From Vicinamibacterales bacterium (GTDB lineage Bacteria > Acidobacteriota > Vicinamibacteria > Vicinamibacterales > UBA2999), in contig JBAZYO010000002.1 of assembly GCA_041659285.1 (NCBI GenBank), positions 1 to 64,000 of the forward strand: a DNA stretch of 64,000 bases, read 5' to 3'. The notes beneath the pieces are model-generated. The model saw nothing but the letters and a program-made list of their open reading frames with translations. It had not been told where the DNA came from and did not search any database. Shown here piece after piece: positions 22,818 through 31,745 of this stretch. The position numbers and the translations under genes were made by a program. Position 1 is the stretch's first letter. Every line of letters starts with the position of its first letter.

Positions 22818-25493
22818 TCACTCGGCTCTAAGCGCCGATACCGGATCAACGCGCGCGAGTTGGCGCGTCGGGATGGCCGCAGCGACGAGCGTAGTGATTA
22901 GTACGCCGACGAGTGCCGCGGCAAGCATTGCCGGGTCCGTCGTGGTGACGCCGTAGAGCAGCCCGTTATGTTCGCCTGGCACAAGGTAAAGGGCGGTGCC
23001 CAGCACGCGCGCGAGCGCGAGGGTAGCGACAAGGCCGGCGAGGGCGCCGACCAGCGCCAGCCGTCCGCTGCTCCAGATTGCGGCCTTGACCAACGAGCTG
23101 GGCAGGGCCCCTAACGCGAGCCTGATCCCGAACTCGCGCGTGCGAGTCTGGATGTTGTAGGCGGTGGTGGCGTAGACACCGATCGCCGCCAGCACCAGCG
23201 CGATGATCGCGAAACTCGCAACCAGCAATAAATTGAATCGATCGCCCTGCAAGGCCCGATCGACCCTTGTCTCCAACGTCGATGCGCTGGTGATCGGAAT
23301 GGCCGGGTCCGTCTCGGCGGCACTGGCCCGTAGCGCCGAAAGCGCGGTTGCCGGCGCCATGTCCATTCGCACGATCACCTCGAGGCGCGAGGCCGGCATC
23401 TGTGCCAGCGGCACGTAGAGACCCGCGAAGGGCACCTCGTTGAATCCCACTTCCTTCGGGTCGTCGATCAACCCAACGATCTGCAGCGGACCGGGGGGCG
23501 TGACCCAGGTTGAGCGTCCGCGCGGCAGCAGATCGAGCACCTTGCCGACGGGATCTACCCCTTCCCCAAACAATCCGACCGCCAAGGTTTCGTCGACAAT
23601 CGCCACACGGTGCGCGCCTGGCGCGTCGGCAGCGGAAAATGCGCGGCCGCGCCTGATGCCAATGCCAAGGGCACTGAAGTACTGAGGAGTGACGGCGCGG
23701 AAAATGACTCGCGTGTCTTCTCCGGGCGGGGGCGCGGGGCGGTCGCTGTGCGCGACATATGCCACGGCCCCGCTCGCGAGCGGCGAACTGGTCGCCAGCG
23801 CCACCGACCTCACGCCAGGCACCTGCCGCACCTGCTGCTCGATCCGATCGGCAAATCCCCGCCACGCATCGGTCGACTCGTATCGCGGCCCGCTGAGCGT
23901 GACGCGCAGCACCGCCACGTTGGTGGGTTCGAAGCCAAGCGGCATTCGGGTTAGCGCGACGAAGCTCTTGAGGAAAATTGCCGCCCCGGCCAGCAAGACA
24001 ACGGTGAGGCTAATCTGCAGCGTCAGCAGCACGTTGCGCACCAGCCCGTCGGCACGAGAAGCGCCGGAGCGCCCGCCTTCTCTGAGGGCCGCGGCCGCCG
24101 CCACGCGTCGCGCGAGCGGCAGAGGCACAAGGGCAAAGATCAAGGTCGACACTGCCGTGGCAGCAATCGAGAAGACGCAGACGCGAAGATCGACGGGAAT
24201 CTCATGGATCCGCCCGAACGAATCCGACGGTAGCAAGGGTAGCAGCAAGCGAAGCAACCAGAAGGTCAGGAGTACGCCAAGCAGACCGCCAGGCACGGCC
24301 AGCAATGCGCCTTCGACCAGCAGCTGACGGGTCAGTGCCCCTGTTCCTCCGCCCAGCGCTCCTCGCAGGGCAAACTCGCGGCTCCGCCGCATGGCCCGAG
24401 ACACCAGCAGCGCGGCGACATTCGCCGCGCACAGCAACAGCACGATCAGCGAAGCGCCGGCGAAGAAGTAGAGCGGACGCCAGTTGTGGCCACTGAATTC
24501 GTCGCGCAGATCGGTGATCTCGATCCGCAGCCCGTCGCGGCCAGGAATGGGTGTCTCGGCCGTGCGGTCGGCGAGCGTTTGGAGGGCCGCTCGCAGTTGA
24601 TCGCGGCTGACACCAGGTGCCAGCCGCGCGATCGCCGTGTAGCCAAGCGGCTGCGTGCGGTCGAGAAAAGGGGCAGAGCGTTCATCGAGCGGGACGTACA
24701 GGTCGGGATCCTGACCGAGGGCAGCGTCGGCGGCCACCACACCGATGATGGTCGTCGCAACGTCATCCACCATTACCGTTCGGCCGATCGTTGCCAGATC
24801 CCCACCGAACAAACGCGCCAGGGCGCGATCGGTGACTACCGCCAATTGCTCGCCCGCCGGGTCGTCGCTGTTGAAGGTGCGCCCCTCGATTGCCCCGCGC
24901 CTCAACGTGGTGAAGAAGTTTGCCGTGACCGGTAAGACTGCCACCGACTCGGCCGTCTTCAGTTGCAGCACCTGCCGCAACTGGCTGCCGCCCCTGGCGA
25001 TCTCCGCCAATCCGTCGGCGGCGCCACGCCAGTCGATCAGATCCGGGCCGGAGATACCGGCCACCGACTGCCGTGTGCCTGATGGGCGCCAGGTGATGGA
25101 CGTCAGGTTTTCCGAGTCGGGAAACGGCAGCGGCCGCCACAGCTCGGCGTCGGCGACGCTGAAAGCTGTGGTGGTGGTGGCGATGCCGATGGCGAGCGTC
25201 AGGATTGCGGCGAATGCGAGTACGGGCTCGTGACGCAGCCCGCGCGCGCCACAGGTAACATCGCGCCACAGCTGGTCGGCCCAGCGGACCACCCAGACAT
25301 CACGCGCGTCCTCGCGCGCCAGCGTGACGTTGCCCATTGCACGCTGGCTCGCATGCTCGGCTTCGGCGGCCGCCATGCCGTCCGCTTCGAACCGGGCCTT
25401 GGTCAAGGCGCGATGGTGCTCGAGCTCTTCGGCGAGCTCCGCATCCAAGCGGCCGAGGGCAAACCATCGAGCGATGTGGCGGAGGAATCTCAT
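22818..25493 (-). CDS. ADOP-type ABC transporter permease (MacB/FtsX superfamily), module 1
   Basis: 891 residues, the size of acidobacterial duplicated orphan permeases (TIGR03434). A cytoplasmic N-terminal segment (ELAEELEHHRALTKARFEADGMAAAEAE) precedes two repeated halves, each with a MacB-like periplasmic domain and an FtsX permease unit (LAFAAILTLAIGIATTTTAFSVAD; FAGASLIVLLLCAANVAALLVSRAMRRSREFALRGALGG; VLAAIGVYATTAYNIQTRTREFGIRLALGALPSSLVKAAI). No ATP-binding domain is encoded nearby in the same orientation. It lies 7 bp downstream of a PadR gene, the standard partner. Substrate unknown; likely envelope transport or mechanotransmission. Confidence 0.9.
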   Translation of the reverse strand: MRFLRHIARWFALGRLDAELAEELEHHRALTKARFEADGMAAAEAEHASQRAMGNVTLAREDARDVWVVRWADQLWRDVTCGARGLRHEPVLAFAAILTLAIGIATTTTAFSVADAELWRPLPFPDSENLTSITWRPSGTRQSVAGISGPDLIDWRGAADGLAEIARGGSQLRQVLQLKTAESVAVLPVTANFFTTLRRGAIEGRTFNSDDPAGEQLAVVTDRALARLFGGDLATIGRTVMVDDVATTIIGVVAADAALGQDPDLYVPLDERSAPFLDRTQPLGYTAIARLAPGVSRDQLRAALQTLADRTAETPIPGRDGLRIEITDLRDEFSGHNWRPLYFFAGASLIVLLLCAANVAALLVSRAMRRSREFALRGALGGGTGALTRQLLVEGALLAVPGGLLGVLLTFWLLRLLLPLLPSDSFGRIHEIPVDLRVCVFSIAATAVSTLIFALVPLPLARRVAAAAALREGGRSGASRADGLVRNVLLTLQISLTVVLLAGAAIFLKSFVALTRMPLGFEPTNVAVLRVTLSGPRYESTDAWRGFADRIEQQVRQVPGVRSVALATSSPLASGAVAYVAHSDRPAPPPGEDTRVIFRAVTPQYFSALGIGIRRGRAFSAADAPGAHRVAIVDETLAVGLFGEGVDPVGKVLDLLPRGRSTWVTPPGPLQIVGLIDDPKEVGFNEVPFAGLYVPLAQMPASRLEVIVRMDMAPATALSALRASAAETDPAIPITSASTLETRVDRALQGDRFNLLLVASFAIIALVLAAIGVYATTAYNIQTRTREFGIRLALGALPSSLVKAAIWSSGRLALVGALAGLVATLALARVLGTALYLVPGEHNGLLYGVTTTDPAMLAAALVGVLITTLVAAAIPTRQLARVDPVSALRAE

Positions 25494-25500
25494 CGCATCC

Positions 25501-25836
25501 TCAGGTCATCTGCATGACGCGCGTGATCGCCGCCGCCATCCGGTCGTAGGCTGTGCGCTCGGCCAGCAGCCGCTTCCGGCCGGCCGGAGTGATGGTATAG
25601 AACCGCGCCCGCCGGTTATTGTCGGAACTGCCCCACTCCGCCTTGGCGTAGCCGCCGGCGAGCAGCCGCTGCAATGCCGGATAGAGCGCGCTCTCACCAA
25701 CCAGAAGGACGTCGTCGGAAGCCACGCGAATCCGGTCGGCAATACCGTAGCCATGGTGAGGGCCATGGGCAATCGCCCGCAGGATCAGCAAGTCGAGCGT
25801 GCCCGGCAGCAGATCGGGTGTGTTGGTCAGTCCCAC
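25501..25836 (-). CDS. PadR-family transcriptional regulator, module 1
   Basis: 111 residues. A single PadR winged helix: PGTLDLLILRAIAHGPHHGYGIADRI, ESALYPALQRLLAGGYAKAEWGSSDNNRRARFYTITPAGRKRL, then a C-terminal dimerisation helix. It belongs to the short acidobacterial PadR group (TIGR03433) that precedes ADOP permeases. The start is GTG at 25836, with GGGAG seven bases upstream; this site lies inside one arm of an inverted repeat. It probably represses itself and the downstream permease. Confidence 0.92.
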   Translation of the reverse strand: MGLTNTPDLLPGTLDLLILRAIAHGPHHGYGIADRIRVASDDVLLVGESALYPALQRLLAGGYAKAEWGSSDNNRRARFYTITPAGRKRLLAERTAYDRMAAAITRVMQMT

Positions 25837-25843
25837 GACTTTT

Positions 25844-25902
25844 CTCCCATCAGTCAGCGATGGGAGTCTAAGCCCGGGCCGGGATCGAAAGCAACTCCCA
25901 TC
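25844..25902 (-). promoter_or_regulatory. PadR 1 leader with three mutually complementary segments
   Basis: Reading the minus strand 5' to 3': segment A GATGGGAGT (25902-25894), segment B ACTCCCATC (25867-25859), segment C GATGGGAG (25851-25844). B can pair perfectly with A (9 bp) or with C (8 bp, 7-nt loop). C contains the GGGAG Shine-Dalgarno sequence of the GTG start at 25836. The same sequence could instead be three half-sites of a PadR operator. Either reading supports autoregulation. Confidence 0.55.
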
Positions 25903-25918
25903 AGGGACTGAGGGTTAG

Positions 25919-26147
25919 TTGCGTCTTTCTGCAGAGACAGTCGGGCGTCCCTTCGGTAGCGTCGCCTCCCGCACGCTTGCATCCAAAGAAGCAACAGACC
26001 AGCTGCCCGGTGCGCCAGCCGGCGCAATATGTTGTTGTTCGCTTCACAACCGCCTTCGAGAAGAGTCCGGCAGTGGAAACGGTGACCCTGATGCTGGACG
26101 GCGATCGCGGCTGGCGCGTTGTGGGCTACTTCGTTAGGCCGGGCTAG
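25919..26147 (+). pseudogene. Frameshifted, N-terminally truncated DUF4019 relic
   Basis: Frame 1 reads GRPFGSVASRTLASKEATDQ and LPGAPAG, and the sequence then continues in another frame from 26025 as QYVVVRFTTAFEKSPAVETV, TLMLDGDRGWRVVGYFVRPG and stop (26145-26147). Joined together these match the C-terminal half of DUF4019 proteins (LPGAPxGxYVVxxF, SAVETVT, WRVxGYF). Removing one base near 26024 restores the frame. The N-terminal signal peptide and first half are absent. No intact start or ribosome binding site is seen. It is the main content of the 337-bp gap between PadR 1 and the toxin gene. Confidence 0.75.
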
Positions 26148-26173
26148 CCCCGGATTCGTTGCTCGGGCGTTCT

Positions 26174-26506
26174 CTAGGAACGGAGCTGCTCGCCAATCCT
26201 CGCGACGACACCCGGTTTGATGGTTGCCAAGGCCCCCTGAAGGGCATCAACAAGGGGCAGCAGGTCCTGCATCTTGTTTGAACGAGCCGCAATGATCACA
26301 ATCCCGAATGTGAGATTAGTCAGATCGTGCTGCCGCTCGAGCTTTCGATCCATCGTCACGAAGGCGTCCGCAACCCCGGCGGCACGCTTCAGCAACTCAC
26401 CATTCAACGTGCCCGCCCAGCCGAGCCCCTGAACGGTCATGACTTCGTGACCGACCAGAGTGGCGATCAGGTCGTGCGGAAGATTCTCATCAAGCAGGAC
26501 GCGCAC
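26174..26506 (-). CDS. DUF5615 PIN-like toxin
   Basis: 110 residues. Begins MRVLLDENLPHDLIATLVGHEVMTVQGLGWAGTLNGELL, the signature of DUF5615 PIN-like proteins, with acidic residues DEN and a second acidic site at VTMDRKLERQ. PIN-like folds are metal-dependent nucleases, and DUF5615 is usually found with DUF433 as a toxin-antitoxin pair. The gene overlaps the upstream DUF433 gene by 17 bp, the typical order antitoxin first. Activity is inferred from family context. Confidence 0.88.
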   Translation of the reverse strand: MRVLLDENLPHDLIATLVGHEVMTVQGLGWAGTLNGELLKRAAGVADAFVTMDRKLERQHDLTNLTFGIVIIAARSNKMQDLLPLVDALQGALATIKPGVVARIGEQLRS

Positions 26507-26720
26507 TGGTTAGGACGCTTTCCCTTGCGAGTTCCAGCGCGGCGACGGCCTGTTCGCGGCTAACTGACGGGAACTGCCGAAGGAACTCGTCTAACGTGTC
26601 GCCTGCCTCCAGATAGTCGAAGAGCGACTGGGCAGGAACTCTGGTTCCGACAAACACAGGGGTCCCGCTCAGGATATCTGGATGACTGTGAATGACGGCG
26701 CGCGATGGCGTGTTTGACAT
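26490..26720 (-). CDS. DUF433 antitoxin
   Basis: 76 residues, a canonical DUF433 protein: IHSHPDILSGTPVFVGTRVPAQSLFDYLEAGDTLDEFLRQFPSVSREQAVAALEL. The fold is a small winged helix-like DNA-binding domain. It precedes and overlaps the DUF5615 toxin, so it is read as the antitoxin and probable autorepressor. The pair lies between two PadR/ADOP modules next to a pseudogene. Confidence 0.9.
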   Translation of the reverse strand: MSNTPSRAVIHSHPDILSGTPVFVGTRVPAQSLFDYLEAGDTLDEFLRQFPSVSREQAVAALELARESVLTSARPA

Positions 26721-26800
26721 CCGGCAGCTCCTGCTGCCGAGTATACCGCCGGACTAAGTTCAACGAAATTGGGCGACCATCGTATTTCTAGTTGAACGTC

Positions 26801-26828
26801 CCTGTGTCCTCCGAGCTCTCTGTGGCTA
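26801..26828. repeat. Short-period repeat beginning at a stop codon (minus strand)
   Basis: On the minus strand the TAG stop of the PQQ-like gene is followed by CCACAGAGAGCTCGGAGGAC and ACAGG, a degenerate ACAGAGGAC repeat. It is the counterpart of the run after the metH TAG at 22741. Confidence 0.55.
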
Positions 26829-28736
26829 GTATTCGGTGGCGTTCTTCACCAACGACAGGCGGAACGCCACCATCTCTTCGCCGTTGCGCACCAGCAGGAC
26901 ATCACCGACCAGCACCGGGTGGTTCCAGGTCTTGGCGTTCAGCGCCGGGACCCGCGCGACCTCGGTGAACTTGTCCGGCGCCGCCGAAACCAGCACCAGC
27001 TCACCCTCTTCCGAGGTGATTAGTAGCAGGTCCTGGTCGGCCAGCAGAAGCATCTGGCCGTTGCCGTAGCGTCCCCCCTTCCAGGCTCGTTCGCCGTTCT
27101 CGAGGTTGACCGACGAGAGGATGTTGCCGTCGAAGCCGTAGGCGTGTCCCTTGTGAACGACGTAGTCGTTGAAGTACGGCTTCAGCCCGCGCGACGTCCA
27201 ACGCTCGGTCACGGTCCAGCCACTGGCGGCGTGCACCAGCCCGAGGCGGCGGACGCCAAGCCCGCCCATCGCGTCAGCACTGGTGATCACGAGGTCGCCG
27301 CCCGCCAACAGCGCCGGCTGCACCATCGGCGCGCCGGCCCAGGCGTTGGCCCACAGCACCGTGCCATCGGCGACGGCAACACTGGTGGTGCCCTGGCCGC
27401 CCATCAGCACGACCTGGTCGACCCCGTCGATCGTCAGCAGGTGCGGCGAGCTGTAGCTGCCACCGCGCGACGTCATCAACCAGCGCCGTTCGCCCGTGGC
27501 GGCGTCGTACGCGATCAACGCACCCGAAGCCGCGACGATGACCTTGTCGTCGATCACCAGCGGCGAACTCGAAAAGCCCCACCCGGGAACCGGCACGCCG
27601 CTGTCGGCAGATGAGTCGTGTGACCACAGCCCCTTGCCGGTGCGGGCGTCGAACGCATTCACGATGCCGGTCGCGCCATGGGTAAAGACTCGACCGTGGT
27701 CGATGGTCGGCGTCGCGCGCGGGCCGGCGCCGCCATTGGATTCATAGAACCGAACCGGGTCGCTGTGCCGCCACACCGGCTCGCCGGTCGACAGCCGGTA
27801 GGCCGCGACCATCTCGTCGCTGCCGCGCTGCTCTTGCGTGTAGATCAGGTCGCCGTGCACCGCGAAGGATGACCAGCCGGGGCCGACCGGTCGCCGCCAG
27901 ACCTGTACCGGCGGCGAGGCAGACCAGTCGGCGTTGATGCGGACGCCGCGGATGACGCTGTCGCGCGCGGATCCGCGGAAGCCCGGCCATTCGACTCGGG
28001 AGGCGTCGCGCTCACGCGCGGCGCCTCCCTCGCTCATGGCCGGCCCTGTCGCAACCGCCTCGCTCGATGGCACCGCAGCGGCTTCGGGCTTCGCACCGGC
28101 AGGCGCGGCCGGCACTTCAACTGGTACCGGCGCAGGCGCTTCCTGCGGACTCTCGATCGCCGCCGGCGGAGGCACGACGCGTTCGGGCTCAGTCGCGGCC
28201 TTCGCAAGCAGCAGCTCCTCGGCCGTCGGCGTCCATCGCCAGCGGTAATCGGAGCCCAGGAGGTTGCTGCTGACGCCGTCGGTCCGGATGATCGCGAACA
28301 GTCCGCACGCGATGAGAATCGTCGCGGCCATCGAGACGCGCCGCGCGCCGGCTGACAGGCCGCGACTGGCAACCGCCCACAGCACCAACGCCAGGGCCAT
28401 CACCTGAATCCCCATCACGTAGAGCAGATAGCCCTGGCCGGCGCCGGTGATCGAGTCGTGCGCGACGGCCCGTGTGGCGACGACCGCGACGATCATCACC
28501 GCCAGCGCGCCTAATCGCTCAGACCATGGCGCCCGGCTGAAGAACAGCCACCACAGGATGATTCCCAGCGTCGCGATCACTGAGCCGAGCAGGCCGGCCA
28601 CACCCGACTCCATGCCGAAGATCGGCGTGTCAGGTATGCCAATCGGCAATCCGAATCGGAACAGCAGCGCAAGGGCCGCCAGCGTGACGCCGGGCCAGAG
28701 CCGGAAAGAAAAGGGGTCGGGGATCTGTTTGCTCAT
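26826..28736 (-). CDS. Membrane-anchored PQQ-like beta-propeller protein
   Basis: 636 residues. Four to five transmembrane helices fill the first 150 residues (VTLAALALLFRFGLPIG; GLLGSVIATLGIILWWLFF; LGALAVMIVAVVATRAVA; GIQVMALALVLWAVA; VSMAATILIACGLFAII). A Pro/Ala/Val-rich linker (about 195-240) leads to a propeller beginning WPGFRGSARDSVIRGV. Blades include YRLSTGEPVWR, FDARTGKGLWSHD and YDAATGERRWLM. No dehydrogenase catalytic residues were seen. The start overlaps the ADOP stop (ATGA at 28736-28733), so it is coupled to the permease and may act as its periplasmic partner. The ligand is unknown. Confidence 0.85.
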   Translation of the reverse strand: MSKQIPDPFSFRLWPGVTLAALALLFRFGLPIGIPDTPIFGMESGVAGLLGSVIATLGIILWWLFFSRAPWSERLGALAVMIVAVVATRAVAHDSITGAGQGYLLYVMGIQVMALALVLWAVASRGLSAGARRVSMAATILIACGLFAIIRTDGVSSNLLGSDYRWRWTPTAEELLLAKAATEPERVVPPPAAIESPQEAPAPVPVEVPAAPAGAKPEAAAVPSSEAVATGPAMSEGGAARERDASRVEWPGFRGSARDSVIRGVRINADWSASPPVQVWRRPVGPGWSSFAVHGDLIYTQEQRGSDEMVAAYRLSTGEPVWRHSDPVRFYESNGGAGPRATPTIDHGRVFTHGATGIVNAFDARTGKGLWSHDSSADSGVPVPGWGFSSSPLVIDDKVIVAASGALIAYDAATGERRWLMTSRGGSYSSPHLLTIDGVDQVVLMGGQGTTSVAVADGTVLWANAWAGAPMVQPALLAGGDLVITSADAMGGLGVRRLGLVHAASGWTVTERWTSRGLKPYFNDYVVHKGHAYGFDGNILSSVNLENGERAWKGGRYGNGQMLLLADQDLLLITSEEGELVLVSAAPDKFTEVARVPALNAKTWNHPVLVGDVLLVRNGEEMVAFRLSLVKNATEY

Positions 28737-31384
28737 CTCAACACTTCCTCTATTTCATATTCCGACCGCAGCGCCTGCAACACGTCCACCCGCGACGCGC
28801 GCGCCGCGGGCATGAGCGACGCCAGGATGGCCGCACCGGCCAGAACGGCGGCTGCCCCAAGCATGGGCAGCGCCCCCGGCAGTTCGAAGCTCGCCCGATA
28901 CCCGACCGCCACGCCGGCCAATGCATAGGCGCACGCGGCACCGGCGGCAATGCCAATCGCGACGATCACCGCCCCTTCAGAGAGCACCGCCACCAGCAGG
29001 CTTCGCGGTGTCGAGCCAATCGCCAAGCGGACACCGAACTCGCGCACGCGCGCGCTGACCGAGAACGCCAGTACGCCGGCCACGCCCACCACCGCAATCA
29101 ACAGCGCCATTGCCGCAAACCCGGAGACCACGAACGCGTTCAGGCGATCCGGCGCCAGCACTTCCGCCCGCGCGTCTTCGAGCGTCGCCGCACGCTCCAC
29201 CGGCTGGTTCGGCGACAGCTCGCGCACCACCCTCTTCACCGCCGGCACCAGGGCGTACGGATCGCCCGAGGTGTGCACGAACACCCGGCCGGCCACGCCC
29301 ATCTGCTGAAACGGGTGATAAATCGTCAGCGCCGGCCCCCGCACGACGTTCTCGTCGTCGACGTCGGCGACCACCCCAACGATGCGTCGTGGCTGGGGCT
29401 TGGGGCCAAAGTACGGATCGGTCCACCACATGTGCCGATTCAGCGCGTTGCCGTCCGCAAACAGGCGCTGGGCGACGCTTTGGCTGACCACCACGACGAG
29501 CTCGCTGCCGCGGCGATCGGCTTCGGTGAAGTTGCGGCCGGCCACCATCGGCACGCCCAGCACCGGGAAGAAGCCGGGCGAGACGATCCGCAATCGCGCC
29601 CGCGGGTTCTCTTCGCCGTCGGCGGGCGTGTAGCCTTCGACGGCAAAGGCGATGCCGGGGCCGAAGCTACCGGCATCCCGCCATGGCACGAAACTCCCCA
29701 CCGCGACGCCTTCCACGCCGGGCAGTTCGCCGATGCGGCGCGTGACCTCCTGGTAGAAGTCGATCGACTTCGCGCTGAAGTCGCCGACCGCCACGGGGAC
29801 GTCAAGCGCGAGCACGCGTCGTGTGTCGATGCCGGTGCTCGACGTCTGCAGCGCGATCAGCGTGGCCACCAGCATGCCGGCGCCGGCCAGCAGCACGAAC
29901 GAGAGCGCGATTTGGACGGTCGCGAACACCCGCAGGCGGCGGCTCGTGGCCGGGGTGATTCGCACGCCGCCGCTGGACCACCCCAGTCCGGTCGCGGCGT
30001 GGGTCGACGGCAACCGGGGAACGTAGGCGAGGGCGACGGCGGCGGCCATCGCCAGACCGACACCGACCCAGAGCACGCTGGCATCCACGGTGACGTCGAG
30101 CGCGCGCACCGAGAAGCGCGCGGCGTAGCCGGCGACCACGGCGACGAGCGGACGGGCCAGCAGGACGCCGAGGACGGCGCCGGCGCCACAGAGCACCAGG
30201 CTCTCCGCCAGCAGGGTCCGTCGCAGCGCCCCGCGGCTGGCGCCGAGCGCGGCGCGCACGGCCAGTTCCCCTTCGCGACGCACCGAGCGCGCCAGGATCA
30301 GGTTGGCGACGTTCGAGCAGGCGATCACGAACACCACCGCCGAGGTGGCCAGCAGCAGAAGCAGGATGGTCCGCGCCGGCGCGGTGACCTGCTCGCGGAG
30401 CGGCGTCACGCCCAGCCGCATGTCGGCCTTCGCCGAATACGCATCCGGGTGCGCGCCGATCATGGCGGCGTGCACCGACGCCAGTTCGGCGCGCGCGGCT
30501 TCGAGCGTGGCACCGGGCGCCAGGCGGCCGAAGAGTTCCGTCATGCGATGCGTGCGCCCGGTGATCATCGTCGCGCCGAGGTGATGCGGGCTGGTGACGA
30601 CGTTGGCGATGATCTCGGTATCCGCTGGATACGGGACGGACGGCTCGAGCACGCCGACCACCGTGGCGGTGCGCGGACCGAGGCTGATGGTCGTGCCGAT
30701 CACCGCCGGGTCGCTGTTGAGGGCGTTGGTCCAGAAGCGGTGCGTCAGCACCGCCGCGCCCGCCGCGTTGAGGCCATCGTCTCCCGAGTTGAGCAGCCGG
30801 CCGAGCACGGGCCGCAGGCCCATCACCTCGAAGAACGAGCCGCTGACCACACCCGCCTGCACCACCCGGGGCTCGCCGAAGCCGATCATCGTGAAGGCAA
30901 TCGTGGAAAAGTCACCGAAGGCGCTGATCGTCGTCACCCGCGACTTGAAGTCCGCGATCTCCGGCACCGAGAACGTCAGGTTGATGGCGCCGAGACCGGG
31001 CGCGCTCTGGCGGATGTAGACCAGGCGGGCCTCGTCGCGATTGGCGAGGGGGCGAAGCAGCACGCCGCGGACGACGCTGAAGATCGCGGCGTTGGCGCCG
31101 ATGCCGAGCGCGAGCGTCACCACCACGGTGGCGGCCAGGCCCTTGGCGCGCAGCAGCGAGCGCAACCCCACCCGCAGATCTTGCGCGAGCGCCTCGGCCA
31201 TGTTGAACCAGCGGCTGTACCAGACCCGGCGCATCGAGTCGCGGGTGGCGGCGACGTAGCCAAATTCGCGGAGCGCTGCGACACGCGCGGCCTCCGGATT
31301 CTCCCCGCGTTCGATCCGCTCCTTCACGCTGATGGCCAGGTGGCCGCGAATCTCGTCGTCCAGATCGCGATCGTTGGGACGCAT
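28733..31384 (-). CDS. ADOP-type ABC transporter permease (MacB/FtsX superfamily), module 2
   Basis: 883 residues, the second TIGR03434-type protein. The N-terminus DLDDEIRGHLAISVKERIERGENPEAARVAALREFG is the typical cytoplasmic segment. It is followed by FtsX units (GLAATVVVTLALGIGANAAIFSVVRGVLLRPL; ILLLLLATSAVVFVIACSNVANLILARSVRREGELAVRAALGA; AVVGVAGVLAFSVSARVREFGVRLAIGSTPRSLLVAVL) and two MacB-like periplasmic domains. It starts 2 bp after the PadR 2 stop and is translationally coupled to the downstream propeller gene. No ATPase is in the operon; the divergent MacB ATPase is a possible energy source but this is speculative. Confidence 0.92.
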   Translation of the reverse strand: MRPNDRDLDDEIRGHLAISVKERIERGENPEAARVAALREFGYVAATRDSMRRVWYSRWFNMAEALAQDLRVGLRSLLRAKGLAATVVVTLALGIGANAAIFSVVRGVLLRPLANRDEARLVYIRQSAPGLGAINLTFSVPEIADFKSRVTTISAFGDFSTIAFTMIGFGEPRVVQAGVVSGSFFEVMGLRPVLGRLLNSGDDGLNAAGAAVLTHRFWTNALNSDPAVIGTTISLGPRTATVVGVLEPSVPYPADTEIIANVVTSPHHLGATMITGRTHRMTELFGRLAPGATLEAARAELASVHAAMIGAHPDAYSAKADMRLGVTPLREQVTAPARTILLLLLATSAVVFVIACSNVANLILARSVRREGELAVRAALGASRGALRRTLLAESLVLCGAGAVLGVLLARPLVAVVAGYAARFSVRALDVTVDASVLWVGVGLAMAAAVALAYVPRLPSTHAATGLGWSSGGVRITPATSRRLRVFATVQIALSFVLLAGAGMLVATLIALQTSSTGIDTRRVLALDVPVAVGDFSAKSIDFYQEVTRRIGELPGVEGVAVGSFVPWRDAGSFGPGIAFAVEGYTPADGEENPRARLRIVSPGFFPVLGVPMVAGRNFTEADRRGSELVVVVSQSVAQRLFADGNALNRHMWWTDPYFGPKPQPRRIVGVVADVDDENVVRGPALTIYHPFQQMGVAGRVFVHTSGDPYALVPAVKRVVRELSPNQPVERAATLEDARAEVLAPDRLNAFVVSGFAAMALLIAVVGVAGVLAFSVSARVREFGVRLAIGSTPRSLLVAVLSEGAVIVAIGIAAGAACAYALAGVAVGYRASFELPGALPMLGAAAVLAGAAILASLMPAARASRVDVLQALRSEYEIEEVLR

Positions 31385-31386
31385 GG

Positions 31387-31743
31387 CTACTCGTTGCCTG
31401 CCGCCGGGTTCATGATCCGGCCAATCGCGCCCACCAGCTGCGACCAGCGGTCGCGCTCGCGCGACAGCTGGGCCTTGCCGGCCGCCGTCAACTGGTAGTA
31501 CTTGGCCCGCTGGTTCGCCTCACTGACGCCCCATTCCGATTTGAGCCACCCGCGTTTCTCGAGGCGGTGCATCGCGGGATAGAGCGAGCCGGTTTCGACC
31601 TTGAGCAGGTCGTCGGACTGGGCCCGGATGGCCTGGCCAATGCCGTGGCCGTGCTGGGGGCCCCACTGCAATGTGCGCAGGATCAGCATGTCGAGGGTGC
31701 CCTGGAGCAGTTCCAGGCGCTGGTCGTCGCGGGATTTAGCCAT
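31387..31743 (-). CDS. PadR-family transcriptional regulator, module 2
   Basis: 118 residues, acidobacterial short PadR: LLQGTLDMLILRTLQWGPQHGHGIGQAIRAQSDDLLKVETGSLYPAMHRLEKRGWLKSEWGVSEANQRAKYYQLTAAGKAQL. It is followed directly by ADOP 2 and diverges from the MacA-like gene. The 153-bp intergenic region carries two adjacent hairpins close to its ATG, so it may control both directions. No Shine-Dalgarno sequence is visible before the ATG at 31743. Confidence 0.92.
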   Translation of the reverse strand: MAKSRDDQRLELLQGTLDMLILRTLQWGPQHGHGIGQAIRAQSDDLLKVETGSLYPAMHRLEKRGWLKSEWGVSEANQRAKYYQLTAAGKAQLSRERDRWSQLVGAIGRIMNPAAGNE

Positions 31744-31745
31744 AG

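Noticed and set aside
25836..26720. Genomic island around the toxin-antitoxin pair
   Set aside because: No integrase, transposase or flanking direct repeats seen, and base composition is similar to neighbours; only a relic gene and a TA pair support recent change.
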